Shown here: positions 55,401 to 63,937 of the stretch, one piece after another | Layout of the letters: every line of letters begins with the position of its first letter | Position numbering within the stretch: position 1 is the first letter of the stretch | Assembly: GCF_000317475.1 (NCBI RefSeq) | Contig: NC_019729.1 | Location: 1,006,501 to 1,070,500, forward strand | DNA from: Oscillatoria nigro-viridis PCC 7112 | GTDB lineage: Bacteria; Cyanobacteriota; Cyanobacteriia; Cyanobacteriales; Microcoleaceae | Direction of reading: 5' to 3' | DNA: 64,000 nucleotides | Program-made: the position numbers and the translations under genes | Notes under the pieces: model-generated | The model's database searches: none | The model's input: only the letters and a program-made list of their open reading frames with translations | Told to the model about the DNA's origin: nothing

Positions 55401-55845
55401 CTCCTTTTGGTAGGTTGTCATTGTCTGTTTCAGACTTGGGCTTGATTAACCTCATCATTTTGGATAAGCTATTTACTGTCTTCGCCCCGCTCAATAATGA
55501 GATTAATAAATAAATAAAAACCAGATAAAAACAGATTATTTTCAACCTAATAGTAGGTTCTTTTTTAGGATTTTCCTGAGATTGTATATAATTAGAAATC
55601 GGAAATTTTACTGGTTGAATTCGGGATAATTTATCCAAAAATAATGTGGCGCTTGCAGAAGTAAGGGGGCGAGATGCCGATCGCAAATAGCTATGTTTCT
55701 GAGACCCAATCAAAATCCCTTCTACAGGGCGAGTGCCATGCCCCTCTCCTAGACTTGTCGGTAATATTTTTGGATTAATGCCACATTCCACACCAAAAAT
55801 AGCAACCGCGAAATATCCCAACATGAATTTAAAAATAATTTGCAT
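52498..55845 (-). CDS. PAS-rich GGDEF-EAL signalling protein
   Basis: 1115 residues if started at 55845. One membrane helix (IICFYLVFIYLLISLL, about 104-119), then four PAS domains with PAC ends (QDITDSKRAERN, FDISDRKLAE, FRDVTKRVQSE, MDITQRKQAE). The GGDEF domain has RWGGDEF intact (near 761) and an inhibitory-site RSTD five residues upstream. The EAL domain (from about 885) has MEALLRW, NVSARQF, ELEITE, DDFGTGYCSLNYL, KIDKSF and VAEGVET. It could both make and degrade cyclic di-GMP. ATG 55395, 150 codons in, has a strong AAGGAG five bases upstream and may be the true start, giving a soluble 966-residue protein. Confidence 0.88.
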   Translation of the reverse strand: MQIIFKFMLGYFAVAIFGVECGINPKILPTSLGEGHGTRPVEGILIGSQKHSYLRSASRPLTSASATLFLDKLSRIQPVKFPISNYIQSQENPKKEPTIRLKIICFYLVFIYLLISLLSGAKTVNSLSKMMRLIKPKSETDNDNLPKGEKMLYPKKEQDIWHTIAQMTQDWQQTAEYALDICEEMNVSIIATTPGGHILSLNQATCQLLGYSKQELLGKPIAGLFKKSESTAPELELASLTAEGAVRNVEKVYLSKHRKKIIVQLSISIIRDGQGKVRGKLYIAQDITDSKRAERNLRRSEKKFRQLIETVNAVAFIYHRRQLRYANAQTEALTGYTREELLALDLYDLIHRDFIEIVKKWGKSSHARSTAGSKYELIIVTKTGEMRWIEATVDIIKFEKKASILITAFDISDRKLAELEIETSLSLLQATIESTADGILAVDSAGKVVSFNRKFAEMWQLPDLQVDSRDNNQILGFGINQLKYPEIFLNRTKELSDRPTAESYDIIEFTDGRIFERYSLPQRTGGKITGRVFSFRDVTKRVQSEEKLRKSEERFHLLTRATNDAVWDFDLLKNEYWLSEEFEKVFGYKLNETQTIELESWWLNIHPEERERVMLSFNKTMNSDAECWSEEYSFHRADGGYVFVLDRGYIIRNESGKAVRAIGTMMDITQRKQAEEIIRYQAVYDQLTGLPNRILFNERLLASLKQAQKNQKMLAVMFLDLDRFKKINDTLGHAAGDRLLEGFAARISDTLRSTDTVARWGGDEFTILLPDINCLEDAVKTAQRILNNLKPAFKLEGQPFHVSSSIGIALYPDDGEDAENLVKNADTALYRAKEMGRNNYQLYTSTINPQGSRLLTIEHRLHEALEQGEFEVFYQPKVNLTTWKIQGMEALLRWQHPQLGLVTPATFIPIAEENGLIVAIGEWVLQTACTQNKAWQDALQPDLRVAVNVSARQFQQFNLLEMVANCLEKSGLAPKYLELEITETTAMQDVDYTTKVLTELQNMGVQIALDDFGTGYCSLNYLKKFPLNILKIDKSFVSGMTTDPCERAIAKAVATLGRDLNLSVVAEGVETKEQLECLRSLHCQEIQGHYFSPALSAGEASKLLVNSMLRKVQIA

Positions 55846-56188
55846 TTGCTCTATTTCCTAATTTTAAATAAATGTTTTGAGAAACCATAAATTTAAAAAG
55901 CTATAGCATAAATCTCTCAGCCATTGGAAAACCCAGCCACCATTAATTTATGTGGATTTGTCAATTAAATTTGACCAAGCTAATAACTTAGCTTTCTAAC
56001 TAATTACAATTTAAATCTTAATTTAAAATGTGTCATCAGCCATTGTGCCACAAATTATCCGCCATTCTGCCTAGACACCGGGTGGAAGCGCGCTAAAATT
56101 AGATAATTCCCGCAAGGAGGCGACCGGGATTTGTTATAAAAATAAACAATTAGCTTAAAATCGATGCAGAGGTCCACTAATTGAACCC
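55846..56188. other. AT-rich gap, no gene found
   Basis: 343 bases between divergent genes. It is AT-rich up to about 56040, then AAGGAGGCGACCGGG at 56115-56129 with no frame after it, and GGTCCACT near 56172. Both promoters should lie here, but no clear boxes were identified. Confidence 0.4.
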
Positions 56189-56767
56189 ATGAGTCAGACC
56201 ATCCCAGAACTCCAAAAAGAAGTCCGCGCGCTGCAAGCAGAAGTTACCGCCCTGCAAGAGTCGCGGGACAAACTTGGCCTACAGCGCTCTGAGTGCCGAG
56301 TGGCAGTCAGTTTTCCCAAAAATAATACTCCTGAAGCCATTGCCGAGTTCCACCAGCAAACTGCTGCTTTTGGGGAGCAGTGGTTGCAGCAAATCCAGGA
56401 AATTGACCGAGAGACTAAAAATATTGAAAAGCAACTGCAGCCAAAACAGGCTTTACTCAATTACAAACAAGGTGAACTAGAAAAATTGCTGGCCGGAGAG
56501 CACTGGCAAGAAGTAGAAAACAAAGTTCAAACCGGGGAAAAGCGCTTGCAAGCACAAGCTCGCCGAATCAATCAAGCAGCAGCGCAGCTAGAGGTAGAAA
56601 TCCAAGCTTTAAAAGCACTGTACGACCAACTAAATCCGAGTTATTCCGAGTGGTTTCAACAACCAACTCAAATAGTCAAATTTTCGGCAACAACTATTCC
56701 TTACGCTGTCCCCAGCAGCAGCGGGTTGATATTGGAGAATAAGGAGATTGAGTGGGAAAAAAAGTAG
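56189..56767 (+). CDS. coiled-coil hypothetical protein
   Basis: 192 residues, largely alpha-helical with heptads. LQKEVRALQAEVTALQESRD at the start and IQEIDRETKNIEKQLQPKQA in the middle are strong coiled-coil stretches. The C-terminal 45 residues, from NPSYSEWFQQPTQIVKF, look like a small folded or extended end. No signal or membrane segment. Not recognised. It is not linked to its neighbours by spacing. Confidence 0.65.
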   Translation: MSQTIPELQKEVRALQAEVTALQESRDKLGLQRSECRVAVSFPKNNTPEAIAEFHQQTAAFGEQWLQQIQEIDRETKNIEKQLQPKQALLNYKQGELEKLLAGEHWQEVENKVQTGEKRLQAQARRINQAAAQLEVEIQALKALYDQLNPSYSEWFQQPTQIVKFSATTIPYAVPSSSGLILENKEIEWEKK

Positions 56768-57004
56768 TTTTTGCTTGTTAATTTTTAAGGTAAATTAGTG
56801 ATTTGAATGTCGCCGTCGAACGATCCAATAAGCAAGAGAGATTCGACGGCAACATTTCAAGGCTTTTACCTGCTTTTCCAGATAAAAAATACAAAACTGC
56901 CTCTGGCGCAGCTAATTTTAAGATTTTTGAGTTTCATTTTTTGAAACAGGTTTATTTTTAACTCTGGTGTCTACCTAAAATCTAAAATATAACAGTTCTG
57001 GACG

Positions 57005-57070
57005 CATCAACCGGTTTGTACGAAAAGACTTTGTTGCAGCCCTCGCTTCCGCTAAAAAACCCGGTTGATG
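57005..57070. repeat. 66-bp element with 10-bp inverted ends
   Basis: CATCAACCGG (57005-57014) and CCGGTTGATG (57061-57070), with GGTTTG and AAAACC continuing the pairing imperfectly. It is a small palindromic element directly upstream of the M28 peptidase gene. Confidence 0.55.
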
Positions 57071-57119
57071 AGAGTGAGGAGTGCGTAAGCCCTGTCTAAA
57101 ATCTCAAATAGACTTACTG

Positions 57120-58157
57120 ATGAAACAATTGATTTGGATAGCGCTATTTATTCTGGTTGCGGTGGTGGCTGTCGGCTGGGGTTCTGACTCGTGGCAGCGG
57201 TTGTCGGCTGTACCAGAAGTTTGGATCGATCGCAATATCCACACTTCCGAAAACCCTTCTCCCTTACCGCTTCCTGCTGAAAAAAATGCAGTTTATCTGC
57301 CCGAAATTGACCCGTCCCGGTTGTGGAAACACGTCGAGACTTTAGCAGGAGAACGCGAGGGAGAACGATCTCGCTCTTTTACTAGAGACTACATTTCCAA
57401 ACAACTGCAAACATTAGGATTTTCCGCAGAGTTGCAGCAGTTCGATCGAGGAATCAACGTCTTCGCTGAGAGAAAAGGTACTGACTCAAACGCCGGTGCA
57501 ATTTTAGTGGCAGCCCACTACGATACTGTACCCAACTCGCCCGGGGCTGACGACAATGCGACGGGAGTTGCGGTAGTTTTAGAAGTAGCAAGATTGCTGG
57601 GTTCTAGTGCCACACCTCGGACACTGCAAGTAGCTTTTTTCGACAGGGAAGAAATCGGACTTTTAGGCAGTTTAGCATTCACCGGTAGCGACGCGCGGTT
57701 AAAAAATTTGCAGGGTGCGATCGTCCTGGATATGGTAGGTTATGCCTGCCGCACGCCCGGATGCCAGCAATATCCCGAAGGATTGACAGCGCAACCTTTT
57801 CTAGAAGCATCGGGGGTAAAATCTCCGGATAAAGGCGAGTTTATCGCTGTGATTGGCGATGCGGAACATCCGCTGCTGTTGAAAAGTTTTGCGGAGTCGG
57901 GAAAAGCCGATTTACCTGCGGTGGTGGCGCTGCCGGTTCCCCTGAAAGGGTTGCTGACTCCCGATGTTTTGCGGAGCGACCACGCCCCTTTTTGGTATAA
58001 AGGAATTGGTGCTGTGTTGGTGACGGATACTGCAAATTTGCGATCGCCCCACTATCACCAATCTAGCGATACATTAGCAACTATCGATCGACCTTTTTTC
58101 GCCGGTTCTGCTCAAATTGTTGTTAATGCCGTGGCTAAATTATTGGAAATTCAATAA
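57120..58157 (+). CDS. M28-family zinc aminopeptidase, membrane-anchored or exported
   Basis: 345 residues. The N-terminal hydrophobic segment (QLIWIALFILVAVVAVGWG) is a signal anchor. The two-zinc M28 site is complete: AAHYDTVPNSPGADDNAT (His, Asp), FFDREEIGLLGS (catalytic Glu and ligand Glu), VLDMVGYACRTPG (Asp) and SPHYHQSSDT (His). Such enzymes remove N-terminal residues from peptides outside the cytoplasm. ATG 57120 is preferred to the GTG at 57081 because it gives a clean signal. Confidence 0.88.
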   Translation: MKQLIWIALFILVAVVAVGWGSDSWQRLSAVPEVWIDRNIHTSENPSPLPLPAEKNAVYLPEIDPSRLWKHVETLAGEREGERSRSFTRDYISKQLQTLGFSAELQQFDRGINVFAERKGTDSNAGAILVAAHYDTVPNSPGADDNATGVAVVLEVARLLGSSATPRTLQVAFFDREEIGLLGSLAFTGSDARLKNLQGAIVLDMVGYACRTPGCQQYPEGLTAQPFLEASGVKSPDKGEFIAVIGDAEHPLLLKSFAESGKADLPAVVALPVPLKGLLTPDVLRSDHAPFWYKGIGAVLVTDTANLRSPHYHQSSDTLATIDRPFFAGSAQIVVNAVAKLLEIQ

Positions 58158-58224
58158 TGGGAAATTGGGAATTGAACATGGGGTATTGGGAATTGGGGAT
58201 GGGGCATCGCGCAATTGATACTGC

Positions 58225-58335
58225 CAACTGCCAACTGACTACTGACTACTGCCAACTGCCAACTAATAACTAATAACTAATAACTAATGACTAATGACTA
58301 ATGACTAATGACTAATAACTAATAACTAATGACTA
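58225..58335. repeat. heptamer array (TAATAAC/TAATGAC) overlapping a start codon
   Basis: First CTGCCAA/CTGACTA-type units, then about eleven TAATAAC or TAATGAC units. The last TAATGAC supplies the ATG of the PF09818-type ATPase gene (ATGACTAAC). Slippage would change only the leader length. Confidence 0.9.
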
Positions 58336-60215
58336 ACAAAGAAAGCCTGCGACGGCATTTACTGCAACTAGATAATCGAGGCTACAAAGCCTACAAAGAC
58401 ATTCAAGGTAACTACGACTTTTCAGAATTCAGATTAATTATTGATTACGTGCAGGGAGATCCGTTTGCTTCTCCCAGTAAATTTAGAGTCAGAGTTCCGC
58501 CAAACATAGCTCAAATTCCCCGCGAACTTTTCAACTCTCGCAGTCGAGAAATAGCCTTGCGAGATTACCTAACTCGCCAGTTTGACAAAGCCGCACACAG
58601 CATCAGCAGCAAACGCGGCACAGGAAAAAGCGGTTTGATTGCAGTGACTCGCTTGGGACAAGAAGTTTTAGAGCGAACTTCCGCATTTATTACCCCCCCA
58701 ACCCCCCCTTACCAAGGGGGGGAGAAAATCTCTATATCCCCCCCTTACCAAGGAGGGGAGAAAATCTCTATATCCCCCCCTTACCAAGGGGGGGAGAAAA
58801 TCTCTATATTCCCCCCTTACCAAGGAGGGGAGAAAATCTCTATATCCCCCCCTTACCAAGGGGGGGAATTAGGGGGGGTAGAACTGCGATTTATCGTCGG
58901 ACTTCCAGCGGGAGGGCGCAGTATCTTAGGGCGACAAGCTGCTGAAATGCTGTGCGAAGATATCCCGCAAATTGTCAGTCAATCTCTGGAGTATGCTAAC
59001 TTAAATGCTGCGGAATGTCGCCGTCACGTTGAAACTGTAGAAGATGCTGACTGGCTGCGGCAGCAGTTAGCTGAAAACGGATTAGTTGCGTTTGTTGCTG
59101 ACGGTTCTATTTTGCCCCGCCGCACTGGTGTTGACAACAGTCCTTTGTTAAATAATGCTGTGGCTTTTCAGTCGCCGCCGTCGTTAAAAGTTGAGTTTAA
59201 TTGTCCGAATCGCGGTAGGATTTCCGGTATGGGTATTCCCGCTGGCATTACTTTGATTGTTGGGGGCGGCTATCACGGCAAATCAACTTTACTCAGGGCG
59301 ATCGAGTTGGGAGTCTACAACCGAATTCCGGGAGACGGTCGGGAATTTGTGGTTACTAATCCGGCGGCGGTTAAAATTAGGGCGGAAGATGGCAGAAGTG
59401 TGGCGGGGGTTGATATTTCGCCTTTTATTAACCACTTGCCGCAAGGTAGAGATACTGCACAATTTTATACTGAAAATGCGAGCGGCAGTACATCGCAAGC
59501 TGCTAATATTATTGAGGCTTTGGAAGTGGAAAGAATGCCTGTTTTATTGGTGGATGAGGATACGGCGGCGACGAATTTCATGATTCGCGATCGCCGAATG
59601 CAGGAACTCATCGCTAAGGATAAGGAACCGATTACGCCGTTTATTGATAAAGTGAGACAATTGTATGCGGATTATGGCGTATCGACTATTTTAGTAATGG
59701 GCGGAAGCGGCGATTATTTTGATGTGGCAGATACTGTGATTGCACTGGATAATTTTCAAGCATATAATGTGACGAAAAAAGCTAAAGAAATTGCTAAGAA
59801 TTACTCGATTAGCCGCGCTGCTGAAGGGGGAGAAAATTTTGGTAAGATTACTCAAAGAGTGCCGGTTCCTGCTAGTTTAGATCCGAGTCGGGGACGGCGA
59901 AATGTGCGGGTGAAGGTGCGGGATGTTGATGAATTGGCTTTCGGAACAGAGGAGATTGATTTGGGTGCAGTTGAGCAAATTGTGGACAGCGGACAGTTAA
60001 GGGCGATCGCTGCGGCAATGGTTTATGCTAAGCAGCAATACATGGACGGGAAACGCACTTTGTCGGAAATCATAGATTTGGTGATGGCAGATATTGACGC
60101 GCGGGGGATGGATATTTTATCGCCTTTTCCTGAAGGGGATTTTGCCATGTTTCGAGGGTTAGAATTGGCGGCGGCAATTAATCGGCTTCGCAGTTTGTCG
60201 GTTGTTGCTAAGTAG
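58329..60215 (+). CDS. PF09818-type ABC-class ATPase with in-frame repeat insert
   Basis: 628 residues, a predicted cytosolic ATPase of the ABC class. N-terminal part: LRRHLLQLDNRGYKAYKDIQ and FRVRVPPNIAQIPRELF. Walker A GGGYHGKSTLL is near 313; DGREFVVTNPAAVKIRAEDG follows; Walker B VLLVDEDTAATNFM is near 405, then ILVMGGSGDYFDVADTVI. The natural protein should run from LERTSAFI directly to ELRFIVGLPAGGRSILG. Here about 60 residues made of five PPYQGGE modules, four of them followed by KISI(S/F), are inserted in frame. The family is linked to RNA metabolism by some authors; the role here is unknown. Confidence 0.85.
   Translation: MTNKESLRRHLLQLDNRGYKAYKDIQGNYDFSEFRLIIDYVQGDPFASPSKFRVRVPPNIAQIPRELFNSRSREIALRDYLTRQFDKAAHSISSKRGTGKSGLIAVTRLGQEVLERTSAFITPPTPPYQGGEKISISPPYQGGEKISISPPYQGGEKISIFPPYQGGEKISISPPYQGGELGGVELRFIVGLPAGGRSILGRQAAEMLCEDIPQIVSQSLEYANLNAAECRRHVETVEDADWLRQQLAENGLVAFVADGSILPRRTGVDNSPLLNNAVAFQSPPSLKVEFNCPNRGRISGMGIPAGITLIVGGGYHGKSTLLRAIELGVYNRIPGDGREFVVTNPAAVKIRAEDGRSVAGVDISPFINHLPQGRDTAQFYTENASGSTSQAANIIEALEVERMPVLLVDEDTAATNFMIRDRRMQELIAKDKEPITPFIDKVRQLYADYGVSTILVMGGSGDYFDVADTVIALDNFQAYNVTKKAKEIAKNYSISRAAEGGENFGKITQRVPVPASLDPSRGRRNVRVKVRDVDELAFGTEEIDLGAVEQIVDSGQLRAIAAAMVYAKQQYMDGKRTLSEIIDLVMADIDARGMDILSPFPEGDFAMFRGLELAAAINRLRSLSVVAK
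58702..58880. repeat. 36-bp palindromic repeat array within a coding region
   Basis: Five copies of CCCCCCTTACCAAGGGGGG, each able to form a hairpin, are separated by GAGAAAATCTCTATAT. The period is 36 bp, a multiple of three, so the frame is kept. Two copies carry AAGGAGGGG instead of AAGGGGGGG. Confidence 0.95.
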
Positions 60216-60290
60216 ACTTGCTTAATATAAGTATTGTTGTCCTACTTTTGATATGCTGACAAAAGTGAGTGCAAAAACCGCGATTGAAGT

Positions 60291-62651
60291 ATGACAGGCA
60301 ATATAGGACAACTGACTGCTTTAAGCGATCGACCGTATATAGTATTAAGCAATCAAGGGGAGGTTTTACAGTTAGAGTTAAAACAGCAGCAGCACGTATT
60401 GGGGCGCGATCGCACTCGTGCTGATTTAGTCATTCCCGAAGCTTGGCGGGCAGTTTCCAATATTCACGCTGTTTTGCGCCAAATTGGGGATAATTACTGG
60501 ATTTACGACGGTGACGGGCAGCGGCCGAGCACTAATGGCTTATTTGTCGATCGCACTCGCATCACTCCCAATGACGGTTATTGTCTGAAAGACGGTACAG
60601 AAATTAAAATCGGTCTCGATCCTCAAAATCAAGTTTTGCTGACTTATTTTAATCCGCTAGCGAATCAGGTTGCTGTCCCTAGCAAGCAGTCAATTCTTCT
60701 TAAGAATCGGTCGGTTTTGTTGGGCCGCGATCCAAACGCTTCGCTGCAATTAGATGCGCCGCTTGTTTCTAGACGCCACGCCACAATCGACCAAGACAGT
60801 CGCGGTAATTATATTTTGCGAGACTACAGCGTTAACGGGGTTTTTGTTAACGGTCAGCGAGTGACAAATTCTGTACAGTTGTCCGAGGGAGATGCAATTC
60901 GGATCGGCCCGTTTACTCTAACTTACCGCAGCGGTGAGTTGCAGATGCAAGACTCCGGCCATCAAATTCGTTTGGATGCTGACAGTCTGGTGATTCCGAA
61001 GCGTTTGGATAACATCACTTTGGCGATCGAACCGGGGCAGTTTGTGGCTTTAGTCGGCGGTAGCGGTGCGGGTAAATCTACTTTAATGCGGACGCTTTTA
61101 GGCATCGAAAAAACTACTAACGGCGCTGTGTTTCTCAACGGTGACAACCTGCGCCAAAACTTCAATATTTACCGCAATCAAATCGGTTACGTGCCTCAAG
61201 ATGATATTGTACACGCAGATTTGACAGTACAAGAAGTCTTGAGTTATGCAGCTAAATTGCGCTTACCTCCCGATACAGATGTCAATCAGGTAGTTGCCAA
61301 AACTTTAGAAGATATTGAAATGACTCACCGCCGCAAGGCTTTGGTAAAACAGCTTAGCGGCGGACAGCGGAAACGGGTCAGTATCGGAGTCGAACTGTTA
61401 GCAGACCCGAAACTTTTCTTTTTAGACGAACCGACTTCAGGACTCGATCCGGGTTTGGATAAGAAGATGATGCAACTGCTGCGAAAGTTGGCAAATCAAG
61501 GCCGGACGGTGATTCTGGTGACTCACGCGACGGCAAATATCACGATGTGCGATCGGATTGTTTTTATGGGTCGCGGCGGACGCCTTTGTTACTTCGGCCC
61601 GCCTGCGGAAGCGCTCGATTTTTTCGATGTCAAAACGGGCGATTTTGCAGACATTTACAACGAATTAGAAACAGGAGAAACCAACGTTCAAAGCTGGGCA
61701 GAAAAGTTTAATAAATCTCCCTACTATCAGCGCTATATTGTCAACCACTTCAGCACAGGCAACGCTAATCGAAAAACGCCTTCCGCACCTTCTGTACCCA
61801 AATCTCAATCTTTTGTAAAACAACTCGTTTTGCTTGCCCAGCGCTATTTTCAGCTTATTTCCCGCGACGTAGTTAACTTGAGTTTAGCTCTTTTGACAGC
61901 GCCGATAGGCATTAGTTTGCTGCGGCTAGCCGTCAGAGATAAAGACCCGTTAATTGGCGCACCGGAGGCAACTTTAGCACCTTTGGCGTTGCGAGTTTTG
62001 TTTGTATTTACCTGTGCGGCGATTTGGGTAGGACTGGCAACTTCTCTGCAAGAAATTGTTAAAGAATCTGCTATTTATCTGCGCGAACGTTTGGTTAATT
62101 TAGGATTGTTTGCTTATTTGGGTTCAAAGTTTTTCATACTTTCTGGTTTGGCAGTATTGCAAACGCTGTTAATGGTAGGAGTTATTCTGAGTGCGTTTAA
62201 ATCCCCAGAACCGAGTTTTATTTCCTGGCCTGTGGGAGCAAGTATTACCACATTCCTAACTTTGATGAGCTGCATAAGTCTCGGATTACTCGTTTCCGCA
62301 ATTGTTAAAAATGGCTCTCAAGCTAACAGCGCTTTGCCTCTATTATTGCTGCCTCAGATTATTTTTTCGGGAGTTTTGTTTAAGATGGAAGGTGCGGCGA
62401 GCAAGTTTTCTTGGCTGATGTTAAGCCGCTGGTCTGTGGGTGCTTACGGGTCTTTAGTTAATGTGAATGGGATGGTTCCCGCGCCTACTGCATTACCGGA
62501 CGGGAGTACGCTTCCTCTGCCGTTTGAGCCTACTCCTGTTTACGATCCAACATGGGAGAATTTGGGTTTGAACTGGGGTATTTTGTTCGTGCATATTTTC
62601 GTTTATTTGATGTTGACTCTGTGGTTGCAGAAGCGGAAGGATATTTTATAA
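60291..62651 (+). CDS. ABC transporter with two FHA domains (ABCG-like half-transporter)
   Basis: 786 residues. Two N-terminal FHA domains (LGRDRTRADLVIPEAWRAVS, then LLGRDPNASLQLDAPLVSRR with HATIDQ and SVNGVFVNGQRV) bind phosphothreonine peptides. The ABC ATPase has Walker A GGSGAGKST near 255, signature LSGGQRKRVS near 352 and Walker B LFFLDEPTSGLDPG. The last 270 residues carry six membrane helices of the ABC-2 type. This order is that of White/ABCG transporters with added FHA sensors. A Ser/Thr kinase signal could control export, but no kinase gene is present here. Confidence 0.9.
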   Translation: MTGNIGQLTALSDRPYIVLSNQGEVLQLELKQQQHVLGRDRTRADLVIPEAWRAVSNIHAVLRQIGDNYWIYDGDGQRPSTNGLFVDRTRITPNDGYCLKDGTEIKIGLDPQNQVLLTYFNPLANQVAVPSKQSILLKNRSVLLGRDPNASLQLDAPLVSRRHATIDQDSRGNYILRDYSVNGVFVNGQRVTNSVQLSEGDAIRIGPFTLTYRSGELQMQDSGHQIRLDADSLVIPKRLDNITLAIEPGQFVALVGGSGAGKSTLMRTLLGIEKTTNGAVFLNGDNLRQNFNIYRNQIGYVPQDDIVHADLTVQEVLSYAAKLRLPPDTDVNQVVAKTLEDIEMTHRRKALVKQLSGGQRKRVSIGVELLADPKLFFLDEPTSGLDPGLDKKMMQLLRKLANQGRTVILVTHATANITMCDRIVFMGRGGRLCYFGPPAEALDFFDVKTGDFADIYNELETGETNVQSWAEKFNKSPYYQRYIVNHFSTGNANRKTPSAPSVPKSQSFVKQLVLLAQRYFQLISRDVVNLSLALLTAPIGISLLRLAVRDKDPLIGAPEATLAPLALRVLFVFTCAAIWVGLATSLQEIVKESAIYLRERLVNLGLFAYLGSKFFILSGLAVLQTLLMVGVILSAFKSPEPSFISWPVGASITTFLTLMSCISLGLLVSAIVKNGSQANSALPLLLLPQIIFSGVLFKMEGAASKFSWLMLSRWSVGAYGSLVNVNGMVPAPTALPDGSTLPLPFEPTPVYDPTWENLGLNWGILFVHIFVYLMLTLWLQKRKDIL

Positions 62652-62710
62652 TTAAAATTACGCCTTTTTCACTCATAGTTCATTATAAAATCAGATCGTA
62701 GGAGAGATAA

Positions 62711-63202
62711 GTGTTAGTTAAAACCAACGCAGTAGTAGAAATTGCTGCATCGCCTGAAGTAGTCTTTGATTTTGTTACGTCCCTGTCAAATCTGCCCAAA
62801 GTCTTTCGCGGATATGGCCCAATTCCAGCAATTATTAAAGCTGAGATGGCAGATGGTGGAGAGATGCGTGAAGGCGGCGTGCGGCGGATAGAAAATTCCG
62901 ACGCTTCGGTTATTGATGAAGAAATCATTACTTTCAAAAAGCCAGAAAGACAAACCTACCGACTGGTTAGAGGGTTTAAGTTTCCGATTTCTCTACTCAT
63001 TGAGTCTGGTGGCGGAGATTGGAATTTCACTCCTACAGCAAAGGGAACTCGGATTGATTGGGAGTTTTATTTTATGCTGACTTCTCCGGTATTCTATCCG
63101 CTTGGGTTGTTGCTAGTTCAGGTTTTTATGCAAAAAGCTATGCAGCAGTGTTTAGATAATATTCAAGAATATTTGGCTAACCCAAGCGAATTGATTGTAT
63201 GA
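62711..63202 (+). CDS. SRPBCC (START-like) family protein
   Basis: 163 residues. AVVEIAASPEVVFDFVTSLS at the start is the usual first strand and helix of polyketide-cyclase/START-like folds. GGGDWNFTPTAKGTRIDWEF and the C-terminal long helix QVFMQKAMQQCLDNIQEYL follow. These proteins bind a hydrophobic ligand in an internal cavity. The start is GTG 62711, with AGGAGAG upstream. The end overlaps the next gene by four bases (ATGA), so the two are translationally coupled. Confidence 0.8.
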   Translation: MLVKTNAVVEIAASPEVVFDFVTSLSNLPKVFRGYGPIPAIIKAEMADGGEMREGGVRRIENSDASVIDEEIITFKKPERQTYRLVRGFKFPISLLIESGGGDWNFTPTAKGTRIDWEFYFMLTSPVFYPLGLLLVQVFMQKAMQQCLDNIQEYLANPSELIV

Positions 63203-63648
63203 ATTATTGGCTAATGAAGTCGGAACCAGATGTTTACAGTCTTGCGGATTTGAAGGGCGATCGCACTTCGATTTGGGATGGCGTTCGCAACTATCAAGCG
63301 CGCAATTTTATGCGAGAAATGAGTCGGGGAGATTTAGTATTTTTTTACCATTCTAATACTAAATTTCCGGGTATTGTCGGGTTAGTGCGCGTCGTTGAAA
63401 CTGGAATTGCTGACCCAACTCAGTTCGATGTTAATAGCGAATATTATGATGCTAAATCGCAGTTTGATGCGCCTCGCTGGCAAACTGTGAAAGTTGAGTT
63501 TGTTGAGGAGTTTGCTAAGTTAATATCTTTGGATGAACTGAAACAAAAGTTTAGTGCTGATGAGATTTTGGTGGTGAGGAAAGGCAATCGGTTATCGGTG
63601 ATGCCGGTGTCTGAAAGTGCAGCCCAGAAGATTTTGAAGATGAGATAA
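63199..63648 (+). CDS. EVE-domain protein
   Basis: 149 residues with the EVE (PUA-like) fold: NYWLMKSEPDVYSLADLK, SIWDGVRNYQARNFMREM, RGDLVFFYHSN and GIVGLVRV. EVE domains recognise modified bases in DNA or RNA. The start overlaps the SRPBCC stop. The combination has no obvious pathway meaning. Confidence 0.93.
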   Translation: MNYWLMKSEPDVYSLADLKGDRTSIWDGVRNYQARNFMREMSRGDLVFFYHSNTKFPGIVGLVRVVETGIADPTQFDVNSEYYDAKSQFDAPRWQTVKVEFVEEFAKLISLDELKQKFSADEILVVRKGNRLSVMPVSESAAQKILKMR

Positions 63649-63674
63649 ACTGTGGCAATTTAACCTGCATATTT

Positions 63675-63857
63675 GGGGCGGGCAAGATGCCCACCCCACA
63701 AAAATTTAAAGACTTTAGGAAAATGAGCTGTAAGGGTATTGGCATCTTGCCTGATGAAGGCTATTTTAGATTAAGTTGCGGTTGTGCTTAGTCATATGAT
63801 TCGCGGAAATTTGAGTGAAGCCAGCAATCAGGATTTGGGCGGGGAAGATGCCCACCC
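63675..63857. repeat. two copies of a GGGGCGGGCA palindrome
   Basis: GGGGCGGGCAAGATGCCCACCCC at 63675-63697 has a 10-bp stem with one mismatch. A variant GGGCGGGGAAGATGCCCACC lies around 63837-63857. Same family as the hairpin at 2402. An open frame at 63784-63987 is not credible as a gene. Confidence 0.8.
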
Positions 63858-63937
63858 CACAGGTCAATATCAGCTTTTGGTGGGACAGGCTTCTAGTCTG
63901 CAACTTAAAGTCAGAGATGCTCAATTAAAAGTTATAG

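Noticed and set aside
58702-58880. CRISPR-like array in the ATPase gene
   Set aside because: The spacers are identical (GAGAAAATCTCTATAT) and the whole array is an open coding frame.
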